Below are positions 7,833 through 16,512 of a stretch of 53,000 bases of DNA, one piece after another. The notes under the pieces were generated by a model. That model saw only the letters and a list, made by a program, of their open reading frames with translations, was not told the origin of the DNA and made no database searches. Within the stretch, counting starts at the first letter, position 1. Every line of letters starts with the position of its first letter. Source of the stretch: Bacteroidaceae bacterium (GTDB lineage Bacteria > Bacteroidota > Bacteroidia > Bacteroidales > Bacteroidaceae); contig JAKSLR010000021.1 in NCBI GenBank assembly GCA_024401095.1, positions 1-53,000 on the forward strand, read 5' to 3'. Position numbers and translations under genes: made by a program.

Positions 7833-9131
7833 ATGAAGAAGAATCACGTAGATGTCATAACACTGGGCTGTTCCAAGAATCTGGTAGATTCTGAGAAACT
7901 GATGCACCAGTTGCAGGCTCAAGGCTATACTGTAGCGCATGATTCAACCCGACCACAAGGTGAAATCATTGTCATTAACACCTGTGGCTTTATCGGTGAT
8001 GCTCAAGAAGAATCCATCAATATGATCTTGGAATTCTGCCAGGCAAAGACTGCAGGAAAGATCAATAAGCTCTATGTTATGGGCTGTCTTTCAGAGCGCT
8101 TTCTGGAAGAACTGAAGGTAGAACTGCCTGAAGTGGACAGATTCTTTGGAAAATTTGACTGGAAGGAGTTACTTGCAGATTTAGGAAAAGCTCCTTCCGA
8201 TGATAATATCACTCGTGTACAGACCACTCCTTCACATTATGCCTACTTGAAGATTTCAGAAGGATGTGACAGAGATTGTGCCTATTGTGCCATTCCTATC
8301 AGTACGGGAAAACACAAGTCTCGCCCGATGGAAGAAATTCTGGATGAGGTCCGTTATCTGGTTTCAGAAGGAGTGAAGGAGTTCCAAGTTATTGCGCAGG
8401 AACTGACCTATTACGGTGTAGATTTGTATGGAACTCAGAAACTGCCAGAATTGATTGAGCAGATGGCAGACATTCCAGGTGTGGAATGGATTCGTCTGCA
8501 TTATGCATATCCTCTGCATTTCCCTAATGACCTTTTCCGCGTAATGCGCGAGAAGAAGAATGTGTGCAAGTATATGGACATTGCTTTGCAGCACATTTCA
8601 GACAACGTGTTATCACGTATGCATCGTCATGTCACTAAGCAGGAAACCATGGAGCTGATAGAAAACTTCAGAAAGGAAGTACCTGGCATTTGCCTTCGTA
8701 CTACTCTTATGGTGGGTTTCCCTGGAGAGACAGAACAGGATTTTGAAGAGCTGAAGGAATTTGTGCGCTGGGCTCGTTTCGACAGAATGGGTGCTTTTGC
8801 CTATTCTCATGAGACAGGTACCTATTCAGGCATTAATTATGAAGATAATGTGCCAGAGAAAATCAAACAGAAGCGCTTGGATGTACTCATGGATATTCAG
8901 CAGGGTATTTCTGCAGAGTTGTCAGAAGAAAAGGTAGGAAAGATTTTCAAGGTCATCATTGATAGAAGAGAAGGCGATTATTATGTGGGAAGAACTGAAT
9001 GCGATTCTCCAGAAGTAGATCCAGAAGTTCTGATCCCTGTTTCTGAAGGCAGATTGCTGAAAGGTCATTTCTATGACATCAAAATTGTCTCTGCTGACGT
9101 CTTTGATCTTTATGGTACTCGCATTAAATAA
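7833..9131 (+). CDS. rimO: Ribosomal protein uS12 methylthiotransferase RimO
   Basis: Radical SAM enzyme that adds a methylthio group to an aspartate of ribosomal protein S12. It carries two iron-sulfur clusters. The N-terminal UPF0004 cluster uses Cys13 (LGCSKN), Cys51 (NTCGF) and Cys85 (MGCLSE); the radical SAM cluster is Cys145-xxx-Cys149-xx-Cys152 (EGCDRDCAYC). The C-terminal 65 residues form a TRAM domain. The LGCSKNLVDSE start separates RimO from the tRNA enzyme MiaB. Length (432) is normal. It is 3 bp after ftsY. Confidence 0.95.
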   Translation: MKKNHVDVITLGCSKNLVDSEKLMHQLQAQGYTVAHDSTRPQGEIIVINTCGFIGDAQEESINMILEFCQAKTAGKINKLYVMGCLSERFLEELKVELPEVDRFFGKFDWKELLADLGKAPSDDNITRVQTTPSHYAYLKISEGCDRDCAYCAIPISTGKHKSRPMEEILDEVRYLVSEGVKEFQVIAQELTYYGVDLYGTQKLPELIEQMADIPGVEWIRLHYAYPLHFPNDLFRVMREKKNVCKYMDIALQHISDNVLSRMHRHVTKQETMELIENFRKEVPGICLRTTLMVGFPGETEQDFEELKEFVRWARFDRMGAFAYSHETGTYSGINYEDNVPEKIKQKRLDVLMDIQQGISAELSEEKVGKIFKVIIDRREGDYYVGRTECDSPEVDPEVLIPVSEGRLLKGHFYDIKIVSADVFDLYGTRIK

Positions 9132-9149
9132 CAGTAAATATCAATCCCA

Positions 9150-9422
9150 TTGAACAATAAAGAATTTATATCGGAAGTTGCTACGCAGACTGGGTATACC
9201 AACAAAAGTACTCAGGAACTTGCTGACTGCCTGGTAGAACTTATGTCTGGACATTTAGAGGAAGGTCATAGTATTCAGGTCCCAAATTTCGGATCCTTTG
9301 AGGTGAAGAAAAAGAAAGAGAGAATCATGGTTTCTCCTATGACACAACAGCGTATGCTGGTTCCACCCAAGTTGGTTGTATCATTTAAGCCTGCAACTGT
9401 AATCAAAGATAAATTCAAATAA
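9150..9422 (+). CDS. Small HU/IHF-family DNA-binding protein
   Basis: A 90-residue HU-fold protein (NNKEFISEVATQTGYTNKST..., VPNFGSFEVKKKKERI...). The segment replacing the usual GRNPxTG arm tip is VSPMTQQRMLVPPKLVVSFKP, so the arm keeps the Pro but not the canonical tip. The start is a TTG at 9150; no ATG is available at a sensible position, and the HU fold needs residues right from here. It lies 2 bp before the HU-LysM gene, so both HU-type proteins are made together and could form heterodimers (inference). Confidence 0.85.
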   Translation: MNNKEFISEVATQTGYTNKSTQELADCLVELMSGHLEEGHSIQVPNFGSFEVKKKKERIMVSPMTQQRMLVPPKLVVSFKPATVIKDKFK

Positions 9423-9424
9423 AG

Positions 9425-10684
9425 ATGGATACAAAGGTTTTAATTCAAGATTTGGCTAAAGCGCTTGCAGAACGGAAAGGTATTGACAAGAAAGATGCCT
9501 TAGCCTTTGTGCAATCCTTCTTTGATGTGGTCGTCTTTTCCTTGAAAAGAGATAAATACGTGAAGATTAAGGGACTGGGCACCTTTAAGCAGATAGAGGT
9601 GGAAAGTCGCGAAAGTATGAATATTCATACAGGCGAACGCTTTGAGATACAAGGACACATGAAGATTTCCTTTACTCCTGATTCTTCTTTGCGTGATGCT
9701 GTCAATAAACCTTTTGCCCATTTTGAAACTGTTGCATTGAGCGATGATGTGTCTGAAAGTGAACTTGATGCTGTGGATGATCAATTCAAGGCAATGGAGC
9801 TGGAAGCAGACCAAGTGGAAGAGGCAGAAGAAGCTTTTGTGGAAAAGCCAGAAGAAATTAGTGAAGAACCTTTGGCAGAGCCAGAGACTTCTGTTCTTCC
9901 TGTAGAAGAGAAGAGTGAAGAGGTTCTGCCTGTCGTTACAGAAGAAGCCGATGCTGTTCTTCCAGAAGAAAAGGAAGAGATTACTTCTGAAGAGGAACCA
10001 AAACTATCAGATGGTGAAGATCCTGTAAGAGCAGATATTCCTGTTGAAAATATTGCTGCTCCTGTGGAAACGCAGAATGTGACATATGCAGCACAGCTTC
10101 CTAATGAAGAAGATGATGAGGAAGATGAAGATGAAGATAAGAGTAAGTTCTCCAAATACTATATTCTTTTAACAGTGTTCCTGGTACTTGCATCCTTGGG
10201 AGCCGGATACTTGCTGGGTCACATGACTCAAGGAAAACCAGAAGAGATACAGGTTATTCTTTACGACACAATTTACATAGAGAAGAAACCTGCTGTTGAA
10301 GACACGGTAAAAATAGAAACAGAACCTGTCATCAAGAAAGATGAAACAACGCCTCCGTTGAAGCAGAAAGATGAAAAAGTGGAGAAGAAGACAGGAGCCA
10401 AGGCAGAACCAAAGAAGGCGGAACCTGTCAAGAAAGAAACTGCTGTTAAAAGCTCAAATCATTCCAATTATCCTCAGTTACCAGGTGGTGCTTACTGGAT
10501 AGTTGGAACTGCACAGACCTATAAGTTGAGGGCAGGTGAGACTATACGCCTGATAGCAGAACGTTTCTTTGGATCCCGACAGATGGCTCCGTACATCATT
10601 AAATACAATGCCATATCAGACCCTGATCATGTGGCTGAAGGAACAGTTCTGAATATCCCAAAACTGGAATACAAGCATAAATGA
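9425..10684 (+). CDS. HU domain - acidic linker - TM helix - LysM protein
   Basis: A 419-residue fusion. Residues 1-95 are an HU/IHF-like domain (LIQDLAKALAERKGIDKKDA..., VKIKGLGTFKQIEVESRES). Residues 105-240 are a Glu/Asp-rich low-complexity linker. Residues 245-267 form one transmembrane helix (YYILLTVFLVLASLGAGYLL). Residues 290-345 are a Lys/Glu/Pro-rich spacer and 365-415 a LysM domain (TYKLRAGETIRLIAERFFG... VLNIPKLE). There is no signal peptide, so the expected topology is HU in the cytoplasm and LysM in the periplasm, which could tie DNA to peptidoglycan. HU-superfamily proteins of this kind have been predicted in Bacteroidetes to act in chromosome organisation; function here is inferred. 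It follows the small HU gene by 2 bp. Confidence 0.88.
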   Translation: MDTKVLIQDLAKALAERKGIDKKDALAFVQSFFDVVVFSLKRDKYVKIKGLGTFKQIEVESRESMNIHTGERFEIQGHMKISFTPDSSLRDAVNKPFAHFETVALSDDVSESELDAVDDQFKAMELEADQVEEAEEAFVEKPEEISEEPLAEPETSVLPVEEKSEEVLPVVTEEADAVLPEEKEEITSEEEPKLSDGEDPVRADIPVENIAAPVETQNVTYAAQLPNEEDDEEDEDEDKSKFSKYYILLTVFLVLASLGAGYLLGHMTQGKPEEIQVILYDTIYIEKKPAVEDTVKIETEPVIKKDETTPPLKQKDEKVEKKTGAKAEPKKAEPVKKETAVKSSNHSNYPQLPGGAYWIVGTAQTYKLRAGETIRLIAERFFGSRQMAPYIIKYNAISDPDHVAEGTVLNIPKLEYKHK

Positions 10685-10759
10685 GATAAATACTCTTAAA
10701 TACTAACTTTTAGAAAACCTCTTTAACGATTTTTAGTAGATACTGTTCTTGGAAAACAG

Positions 10760-10767
10760 TAACTTTG
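10760..10767 (+). promoter_or_regulatory. -7 box TAACTTTG of the moxR/bat operon
   Basis: TAACTTTG ends 28 bases before the moxR ATG. No clear -33 TTTG at the normal distance. A small inverted repeat (ACTGTT...AACAGT, 10742-10760) overlaps its upstream edge and could be an operator, but this is weak. Confidence 0.5.
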
Positions 10768-10795
10768 AACCTGAATTTTAATTAACATCATAACT

Positions 10796-11791
10796 ATGGC
10801 AGAAGCAATAGATATTAGAGAGTTGAACGAGCGCATTGAGAGACACAGTGCATTCGTAACTAATCTAGTGACCGGAATGAATCAGCAGATCATCGGTCAG
10901 AAGCACTTGATAGAATCCCTGCTGATCGGTTTGTTATCCGATGGTCATGTCCTTTTGGAAGGTGTTCCAGGTTTGGCAAAGACCAAAGCTATCAAGACAT
11001 TGGCATCTTTGATTGATGCACAGTTCAGTCGTATTCAGTTTACACCAGATTTGCTGCCTGCAGATATCATTGGTACCATGATTTACAGTCAGCAGGATGG
11101 CAAGTTTGTTTCAAAGAAGGGTCCTGTCTTTGCAAATTTTGTATTGGCAGATGAAATTAACCGTGCTCCAGCAAAGGTTCAGAGTGCTTTGCTTGAGGCC
11201 ATGCAGGAGCGCCAGGTAACTTTGGGCAACGAGACATTCCTGTTGCCAAAGCCATTTCTGGTATTGGCTACCCAGAACCCTATTGAGCAGGAAGGTACCT
11301 ATCCATTGCCAGAGGCACAGGTTGACCGTTTCATGCTGAAAGTCATCATTGACTATCCAAAGTTGGAAGAAGAAAAGCTGATTATCCGTCAGAATATTGC
11401 TGGTGGTAAATCAGAGGTAAGACCTATCTTGAGAACACAAGATATTACAGAGGCTCGTGAAATCGTGCGTCAGGTTTATCTGGATGAAAAGATTGAACAA
11501 TACATTGCGGACATTGTCTTTGCAACCCGTTATCCAGAGAAGTATGGTTTGAAGGAGTTGAAGGATTACATTAGCTTTGGTGGTTCTCCACGTGCTTCTA
11601 TCAACTTAGCTTTGGCATCACGTGCATATGCATTTATCAAGCGTCGTGGTTACGTTATTCCTGAAGACGTGCGTGCTGTGGCACACGATGTACTCCGTCA
11701 TCGTATTGGATTGAGCTATGAGGCAGAGGCAAGCAATGTAACTAGCGAAGAAATCATCAGTAAGATTCTGAATAGCGTTGAGGTACCTTAA
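10796..11791 (+). CDS. MoxR-type AAA+ ATPase of the Bat operon
   Basis: AAA+ chaperone-like ATPase of 331 residues. Walker A is GVPGLAKT (56-63); Walker B ends in Asp119-Glu120 (FVLADEINRAP). The usual MoxR text MQERQVTLG and ATQNPIEQEGTYPLPEAQ follows. MoxR proteins act together with von Willebrand factor A (VWA) proteins, which are encoded just downstream (batA, batB), so it probably remodels these or a complex they assemble. First gene of an operon extending to about 20073; DUF58 follows after 19 bp. Confidence 0.93.
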   Translation: MAEAIDIRELNERIERHSAFVTNLVTGMNQQIIGQKHLIESLLIGLLSDGHVLLEGVPGLAKTKAIKTLASLIDAQFSRIQFTPDLLPADIIGTMIYSQQDGKFVSKKGPVFANFVLADEINRAPAKVQSALLEAMQERQVTLGNETFLLPKPFLVLATQNPIEQEGTYPLPEAQVDRFMLKVIIDYPKLEEEKLIIRQNIAGGKSEVRPILRTQDITEAREIVRQVYLDEKIEQYIADIVFATRYPEKYGLKELKDYISFGGSPRASINLALASRAYAFIKRRGYVIPEDVRAVAHDVLRHRIGLSYEAEASNVTSEEIISKILNSVEVP

Positions 11792-11810
11792 TTTTCAGTT
11801 GCTGTAAGAT

Positions 11811-12680
11811 ATGGAAACGAGCGACATTCTGAAACGTGTACGTCAGATTGAAATCAAGACCCGCGGACTGTCAAATAATATATTTGCCGGTCAGTATCAT
11901 GCTGCCTTTAAAGGTAGGGGTATGACTTTCTCTGAGGTACGAGAATATCAGTATGGTGACGATGTTCGTGATATCAACTGGAATGTGACTGCGCGATTCA
12001 ATAAGCCTTATGTGAAAGTTTTTGAGGAAGAGCGTGAACTTACTGTGATGTTGATGGTAGATGTCTCTGCAAGTCTGGAATTTGGTACCATGAAGCAGAT
12101 GACCAACCAGATGCAGACAGAAATAGCTGCTGTGCTGGCATTCTCTGCCATTCAGAACAACGATAAGATTGGCGTAATCTTCTTCTCTGATCATATAGAG
12201 AAGTACATTCCTCCTAAGAAAGGACGAAAGCATATTCTCTACATCATCCGTGAATTACTTGATTTCAAGGCTGAAAGCAAGAAGACTGACATCAAGCAGG
12301 CGATTCAGTTCCTGACCAATGTCCAGAAGCGCAGATGCACAGCATTCATGTTGAGTGACTTCATTGACCCGAAGGATTACAGAGATGCCCTGAATATTGC
12401 CAATAGAAAGCATGATGTGGTAGCTGTGCAGATCTATGACCGACGTTTGGCAGAATTGCCTGATGTAGGCTTGATGAAGGTAAAGGATGCGGAAACTGGT
12501 TATGAACAATATATCGATACCTCATCCCGTAAGCTCCGAGAGGCACATAGACAGTGGTGGAACGAACGCCAGCAGAAAATGGAACGAATATTTACAATGA
12601 GTAATGTAGATAGTGTTTCCGTCAGGACAGATGAAGATTATGTCAAGGCTCTGCTGGGTTTATTTGCAAAAAGAAATTGA
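11811..12680 (+). CDS. DUF58 / VWA-like protein of the Bat operon
   Basis: A cytoplasmic 289-residue DUF58 protein, the standard partner of MoxR ATPases. The DUF58 signature is clear (GMTFSEVREYQYGDDVRDINWNVTAR, residues 38-62, here interrupted by no insertion), followed by a VWA-like fold with a MIDAS-type DVSAS at 84-88 (MLMVDVSASLEFG). No membrane segment. It lies between moxR and a BatD-like membrane protein gene (3 bp gap). Confidence 0.9.
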   Translation: METSDILKRVRQIEIKTRGLSNNIFAGQYHAAFKGRGMTFSEVREYQYGDDVRDINWNVTARFNKPYVKVFEEERELTVMLMVDVSASLEFGTMKQMTNQMQTEIAAVLAFSAIQNNDKIGVIFFSDHIEKYIPPKKGRKHILYIIRELLDFKAESKKTDIKQAIQFLTNVQKRRCTAFMLSDFIDPKDYRDALNIANRKHDVVAVQIYDRRLAELPDVGLMKVKDAETGYEQYIDTSSRKLREAHRQWWNERQQKMERIFTMSNVDSVSVRTDEDYVKALLGLFAKRN

Positions 12681-12683
12681 TTC

Positions 12684-13754
12684 ATGAATAAAAAATATCT
12701 CATTCTTCTGCTGCTTTTCAGCATCAGTATGATGGCATCTGCACAGGTAACTGTAGATGCTTCCATTGATACATTGCTGATTCGTGTAGGAGAACAGACA
12801 AAGATACACCTTCAGGTTAGCATGGATGCTGGAGCTAACTATGATTTCCCTCAGTTTAAGGATACCATAGTGGCAGGTGTAGAATGTTTGGAAGTCAGTG
12901 AACCATCGGTTACAGAGCTGAATGATGGAAAGAGAATTCTGGTTTCAAAGGACTATCTGGTTACTTCCTTTGATTCTGGACATTATTTTCTTCCACCTCT
13001 TGAAGTGCTTGTAGATCAGAAGCCTTATGTCTCTAAAAGTTTGTCATTAAAGGTCTTCTCTGTCGATGTAGATGTGACAAAGCCAAATGAATTCTTTGGT
13101 CCAAAAGATGTTATGGATGCTCCTTTTGAATGGGAGGACTGGGCGCTTATCTTCTGGCTCTCAATCTTGCTGATTCCTATGATTGGCCTGTGTGCTTATC
13201 TGGTTATCCGATTCAGAGACAATAAGCCTATTATCCGTCACATCAAGCTGGCACCGAAGTTGCCTCCTCATCAGAAGGCAATGAATGAAATCCAGGCAAT
13301 TAAGTCGGAAAAGAGATGGACACCAGAAGATTCCAAGGAGTATTATACCCGATTGACCGATGCCTTGAGAAATTATATCAAGGATCGCTACGGCTTTAAT
13401 GCGACAGAGATGACCTCATCGGAAATCATTGAGCATCTTACCTCTGAAAAGGACGAGAAAGCGTTGGATGAACTGAGACAGTTGTTCCAGACAGCCGATT
13501 TGGTGAAGTTTGCCAAGTATTATACTCAGATCAATGAAAATGACATGAATCTGGTGAATGCGGTAGAGTTCATCAACCAGACAAAGGTAGAGGTAGATCC
13601 TGCAGAATTAAATAAGGAGCAGGAAATGACTGTAGAGGAGAAACGTTCGCGTGCTGTGAAGTTCTCTCTGCTGGCAGGAATCATTATCCTTTCTATCCTG
13701 AGCGTTGTAGCCATTGGCTGTATCGGAAAGGAAATCTATGAACTGTGTTTTTAG
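12684..13754 (+). CDS. Membrane protein with BatD-like periplasmic domain, Bat operon
   Basis: A 356-residue protein commonly found between DUF58 and batA in Bacteroidetes Bat operons. Residues 1-20 are a signal peptide (LLLLFSISMMASAQ). A beta-rich domain of about 125 residues (VTVDASIDTLLIRVGEQTK...) resembles the oxygen-tolerance/BatD type. A TM helix lies at about 152-175 (WALIFWLSILLIPMIGL), then a cytoplasmic helical region (residues 185-300), and a second TM helix near 328-348. It probably anchors or presents the VWA proteins. No enzyme motif is seen. Confidence 0.8.
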   Translation: MNKKYLILLLLFSISMMASAQVTVDASIDTLLIRVGEQTKIHLQVSMDAGANYDFPQFKDTIVAGVECLEVSEPSVTELNDGKRILVSKDYLVTSFDSGHYFLPPLEVLVDQKPYVSKSLSLKVFSVDVDVTKPNEFFGPKDVMDAPFEWEDWALIFWLSILLIPMIGLCAYLVIRFRDNKPIIRHIKLAPKLPPHQKAMNEIQAIKSEKRWTPEDSKEYYTRLTDALRNYIKDRYGFNATEMTSSEIIEHLTSEKDEKALDELRQLFQTADLVKFAKYYTQINENDMNLVNAVEFINQTKVEVDPAELNKEQEMTVEEKRSRAVKFSLLAGIIILSILSVVAIGCIGKEIYELCF

Positions 13755-13764
13755 GTGATTAATT

Positions 13765-14763
13765 ATGACATTTGCTAATTTACTATATTTCTTATTGCTT
13801 ATACCACTAATTCCCTATGTGGTATGGTATATATTGGCTCATAAGAAATCTCAGCCTTCTCTGCAGGTACCTGATACACATGCATATATTCAGGCTCCAC
13901 CTAGCTGGAAGGTTTATCTGATACATGCTCCTTTTATCTTGCGTGTATTGGCATGGATCCTGATAGTAATTGCGCTTGCAAGGCCTCAGACTAGTAACGA
14001 TTGGAGCAACAAGGAAGTGGAAGGTATTGATATCATGCTGGCTATGGATATCTCTACCAGTATGCTTGCCCAGGACTTGAAGCCAAATCGTGTGGAAGCT
14101 GCCAAAAGTGTAGCGTCTTCATTCGTTGCAGATCGTCCAACAGATAATATCGGTCTGACATTCTTTGCTGGTGATGCATTTACACAGTGTCCTATGACCA
14201 CCGATCATGCTGTAGTACTTAACTTACTGCAGAACATGGGGTGTGATCAGGTTCAGCAAGGATTGATACAAGATGGTACTGCATTAGGAATGGGTATAGC
14301 CAATGCGCTTACACGTCTGGAGAACAGTAAGGCTAAGTCAAAGGTCATTATCCTTTTGACAGATGGTGTGAACAACATGGGTGATATTTCACCACTTACT
14401 GCAGCAGAAATGGCCAAGAGCCTGGGAATACGAGTTTACACCATTGGTGTAGGAAAGAATGGCTTGGCACCTTATCCATATCCTGTAGGAAATTCCTATC
14501 AGATTGTGAATTTGCCTGTAGAAATTGATGAAGCCGTACTTACACAGATTGCTCAGGCTACCGATGGCCAGTATTACCGTGCTACCAACAATGAAGAACT
14601 GAAGCGCGTATATAGCGATATCGACAAGTTGGAGAAGTCAAAGTTGAAAGTTAAGGAATACAGCAAGAAATATGAGTGCTTCCAGATGTTTGCTATTGGA
14701 GCATTGATTAGCTTGCTGCTAGAATTATTATTGAGAGTTTTACTGTTACGTAGAATTCCATAA
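13765..14763 (+). CDS. batA: BatA, membrane-anchored VWA protein
   Basis: Bacteroides aerotolerance protein of 332 residues. TM helices at about 5-24 and 57-73 precede a VWA domain (90-300); a final TM helix lies at 311-329. The metal-ion-dependent adhesion site is intact: DISTS at 95-99, the threonine region, and TDGVNNMGD. The protein loop is expected to face the periplasm or cytoplasm depending on helix orientation, which I cannot fix from sequence. Together with BatB it is the usual client of the MoxR ATPase. It is 10 bp after the BatD-like gene. Confidence 0.9.
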   Translation: MTFANLLYFLLLIPLIPYVVWYILAHKKSQPSLQVPDTHAYIQAPPSWKVYLIHAPFILRVLAWILIVIALARPQTSNDWSNKEVEGIDIMLAMDISTSMLAQDLKPNRVEAAKSVASSFVADRPTDNIGLTFFAGDAFTQCPMTTDHAVVLNLLQNMGCDQVQQGLIQDGTALGMGIANALTRLENSKAKSKVIILLTDGVNNMGDISPLTAAEMAKSLGIRVYTIGVGKNGLAPYPYPVGNSYQIVNLPVEIDEAVLTQIAQATDGQYYRATNNEELKRVYSDIDKLEKSKLKVKEYSKKYECFQMFAIGALISLLLELLLRVLLLRRIP

Positions 14764-14774
14764 ATTGAGTGCTC

Positions 14775-15797
14775 ATGTTACGATTTGCAAATCCAGAATA
14801 TCTATATTTCCTGATCATCATACCTATACTGATGATTTTGCATGTCCTCATGGAATTTCGTCAGCGAAAAAGACTGAAAGAGTATGGCGACGTGAATCTC
14901 TTGAAGAGTCTGATGCCAGATTTTTCTACTATCCGTCTTCATGCTAAGTTATTGCTCACTTTGCTGGGCTTTGCTGCTGTGTGTTTCATGCTGGCAAGAC
15001 CTCAGGCAGGAACTGCTGTAGATAATTCAGAACGCGAGGGTATAGAGACCATCATTTGTATGGATATCTCTAATTCCATGTTGGCAGGCGATATACAGCC
15101 AAGCCGTCTGGAAAAATCAAAGAATCTGGTATCTAAGCTCGTTGATAGTTTCAAGGATGATAAAGTAGGTTTGATTGTATTTGCAGGAGAGGCGTTTACA
15201 CAGCTTCCAATCACAGCTGATTTTGTCTCTGCAAAGATGTTCCTTGATCAGATTAATACTTCACTTATTAGTGTACAAGGTACTGATATAAAGGCAGCTA
15301 TAGAATTGGCTTCTCATAGCTTTACCCAACAAGAAAAGGTGGGGCGTGCCATTATTGTCATAACCGATGGTGAGAACCATGAGGGAGGTGCCAATGAAGC
15401 AGCAAAGGAAGCTGCGGAGGCAGGCATGCGTGTCTATATCATGGGTGTTGGTACAGAAGAAGGTGCTCCTTTCAAATTGCCTGGAGAGCAGGATTACAAG
15501 AAGGATGATGAAGGAAATGTGGTGGTTACACGCCTGAATCCAGAGATGTGTAAGGAAGTTGCTCAGGCAGGTAAGGGTGCATACATTCACGTAGACAATT
15601 CAAATGCTGCTCAAGAAGCTTTGGAGAAAGAATTGAATAAACTTGCCAAGGCTCAGCTGAATATCACAAACTACTCTGAATACGATGAACAGTTCTGGGT
15701 ATTTGGTGTATTTGCCCTTCTTTTCCTTTTCATAGAAGCAGTTCTTATGGAAAAGAAGAATCCTTTATTCAAGAACATTAAAATGTTTAAGCGATAA
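14775..15797 (+). CDS. batB: BatB, membrane-anchored VWA protein
   Basis: Second VWA protein of the operon, paralogous to BatA. I take the ATG at 14775 (MLRFANPEYLYFLIIIP, 340 residues), which begins like BatB homologues; a GTG two codons upstream (14769) is possible. TM helices at about 8-26 and 57-75, then a VWA domain with MIDAS motif DISNS (97-101), TDGENHEGG, and a C-terminal TM helix near 310-330 (FWVFGVFALLFLFIEAV). BatA and BatB probably form a heteromeric membrane complex with BatC (inference from other species). Confidence 0.9.
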   Translation: MLRFANPEYLYFLIIIPILMILHVLMEFRQRKRLKEYGDVNLLKSLMPDFSTIRLHAKLLLTLLGFAAVCFMLARPQAGTAVDNSEREGIETIICMDISNSMLAGDIQPSRLEKSKNLVSKLVDSFKDDKVGLIVFAGEAFTQLPITADFVSAKMFLDQINTSLISVQGTDIKAAIELASHSFTQQEKVGRAIIVITDGENHEGGANEAAKEAAEAGMRVYIMGVGTEEGAPFKLPGEQDYKKDDEGNVVVTRLNPEMCKEVAQAGKGAYIHVDNSNAAQEALEKELNKLAKAQLNITNYSEYDEQFWVFGVFALLFLFIEAVLMEKKNPLFKNIKMFKR

Positions 15798-15799
15798 AA

Positions 15800-16498
15800 A
15801 TGAGATATACTTTATTCCTCTATATAGCTATTTGTTGTTCGCTTCCTTCTTTTGCCCAGCAGAAGCAGGTACGTTCCAGCATTCGCTCAGGTAATCGGTA
15901 TTATCATCAGGAGAACCTCAAGAAGGCAGAATCTGAATACCGAAAAGCCTATGAGATAGATTCTATGAATACGCAGGTTCTATATAACTTGGGAACCGAT
16001 ATGCTCATGCAGCGTGATCTGGCACAGGCTAGCCAGATGCTTGCACGTGCTGCAGAATCTGATAAGGCCAAGAATAAGCTGAAGGGAACAAAAGTCTTTC
16101 ATAATTTAGGTGTTGCTCTTCAATCTGCACAGCAGTATGACAAGGCTATTCAAGCATATAAGCAATCTTTGAGATATAATCCTTCTGATGAAGAGACTAG
16201 ATACAATCTGGTTTTATGCCAGAAACTTCTGAAGAATCAACAGCAGAACCAGCAGCAACAACAGCAGCAGAATCAGGACAAGCAAGACCAGCAAAAACAA
16301 CAGCAGGATCAACAGAAGCAGGAGGATCAGCAGCAAAAGCAAGAACAGCAGAAGCAGCAGGAGCAGGATCAGAATATGTCGAAAGAGAATGCAAAGCAAT
16401 TGCTCGAGGCTGTCAAGCAGGATGAAAAGAATGTAAAGAACAGAATGAACCAACAGCAGGCTCGTCCTCAGACACGTAAGAAGTCGAAAGATTGGTAA
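15800..16498 (+). CDS. batC: BatC, TPR protein with Gln-rich tail
   Basis: A 232-residue exported TPR protein. Residues 1-20 form a signal peptide (CCSLPSFAQ). Residues 30-145 hold three TPR units (RYYHQENLKKAESEYRKAYE, YNLGTDMLMQ..., FHNLGVALQSAQQYDKAIQAYK). From about 150 to 195 it becomes an extreme Gln/Lys/Glu run coded by CAG/CAA triplets. The C-terminus (EAVKQDEKNVKNRMNQQQA) is the conserved end of BatC. It begins 2 bp after batB. In other species BatC binds BatA/BatB; the Gln tract length is likely to vary between strains. Confidence 0.88.
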   Translation: MRYTLFLYIAICCSLPSFAQQKQVRSSIRSGNRYYHQENLKKAESEYRKAYEIDSMNTQVLYNLGTDMLMQRDLAQASQMLARAAESDKAKNKLKGTKVFHNLGVALQSAQQYDKAIQAYKQSLRYNPSDEETRYNLVLCQKLLKNQQQNQQQQQQQNQDKQDQQKQQQDQQKQEDQQQKQEQQKQQEQDQNMSKENAKQLLEAVKQDEKNVKNRMNQQQARPQTRKKSKDW

Positions 16499-16512
16499 AA
16501 ACGAGAAGATTT

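Noticed and set aside
9781..10155. Ser-rich minus-strand frame opposite the HU-LysM linker
   Set aside because: Ser runs are the reverse complement of GAA/GAT-rich acidic linker codons.
16214..16453. Leu-rich minus-strand frame opposite batC
   Set aside because: Poly-Leu arises from the complement of CAG/CAA repeats.
16492..16512. Upstream TTG start for batD
   Set aside because: Would add residues before a clean signal peptide and overlap batC.
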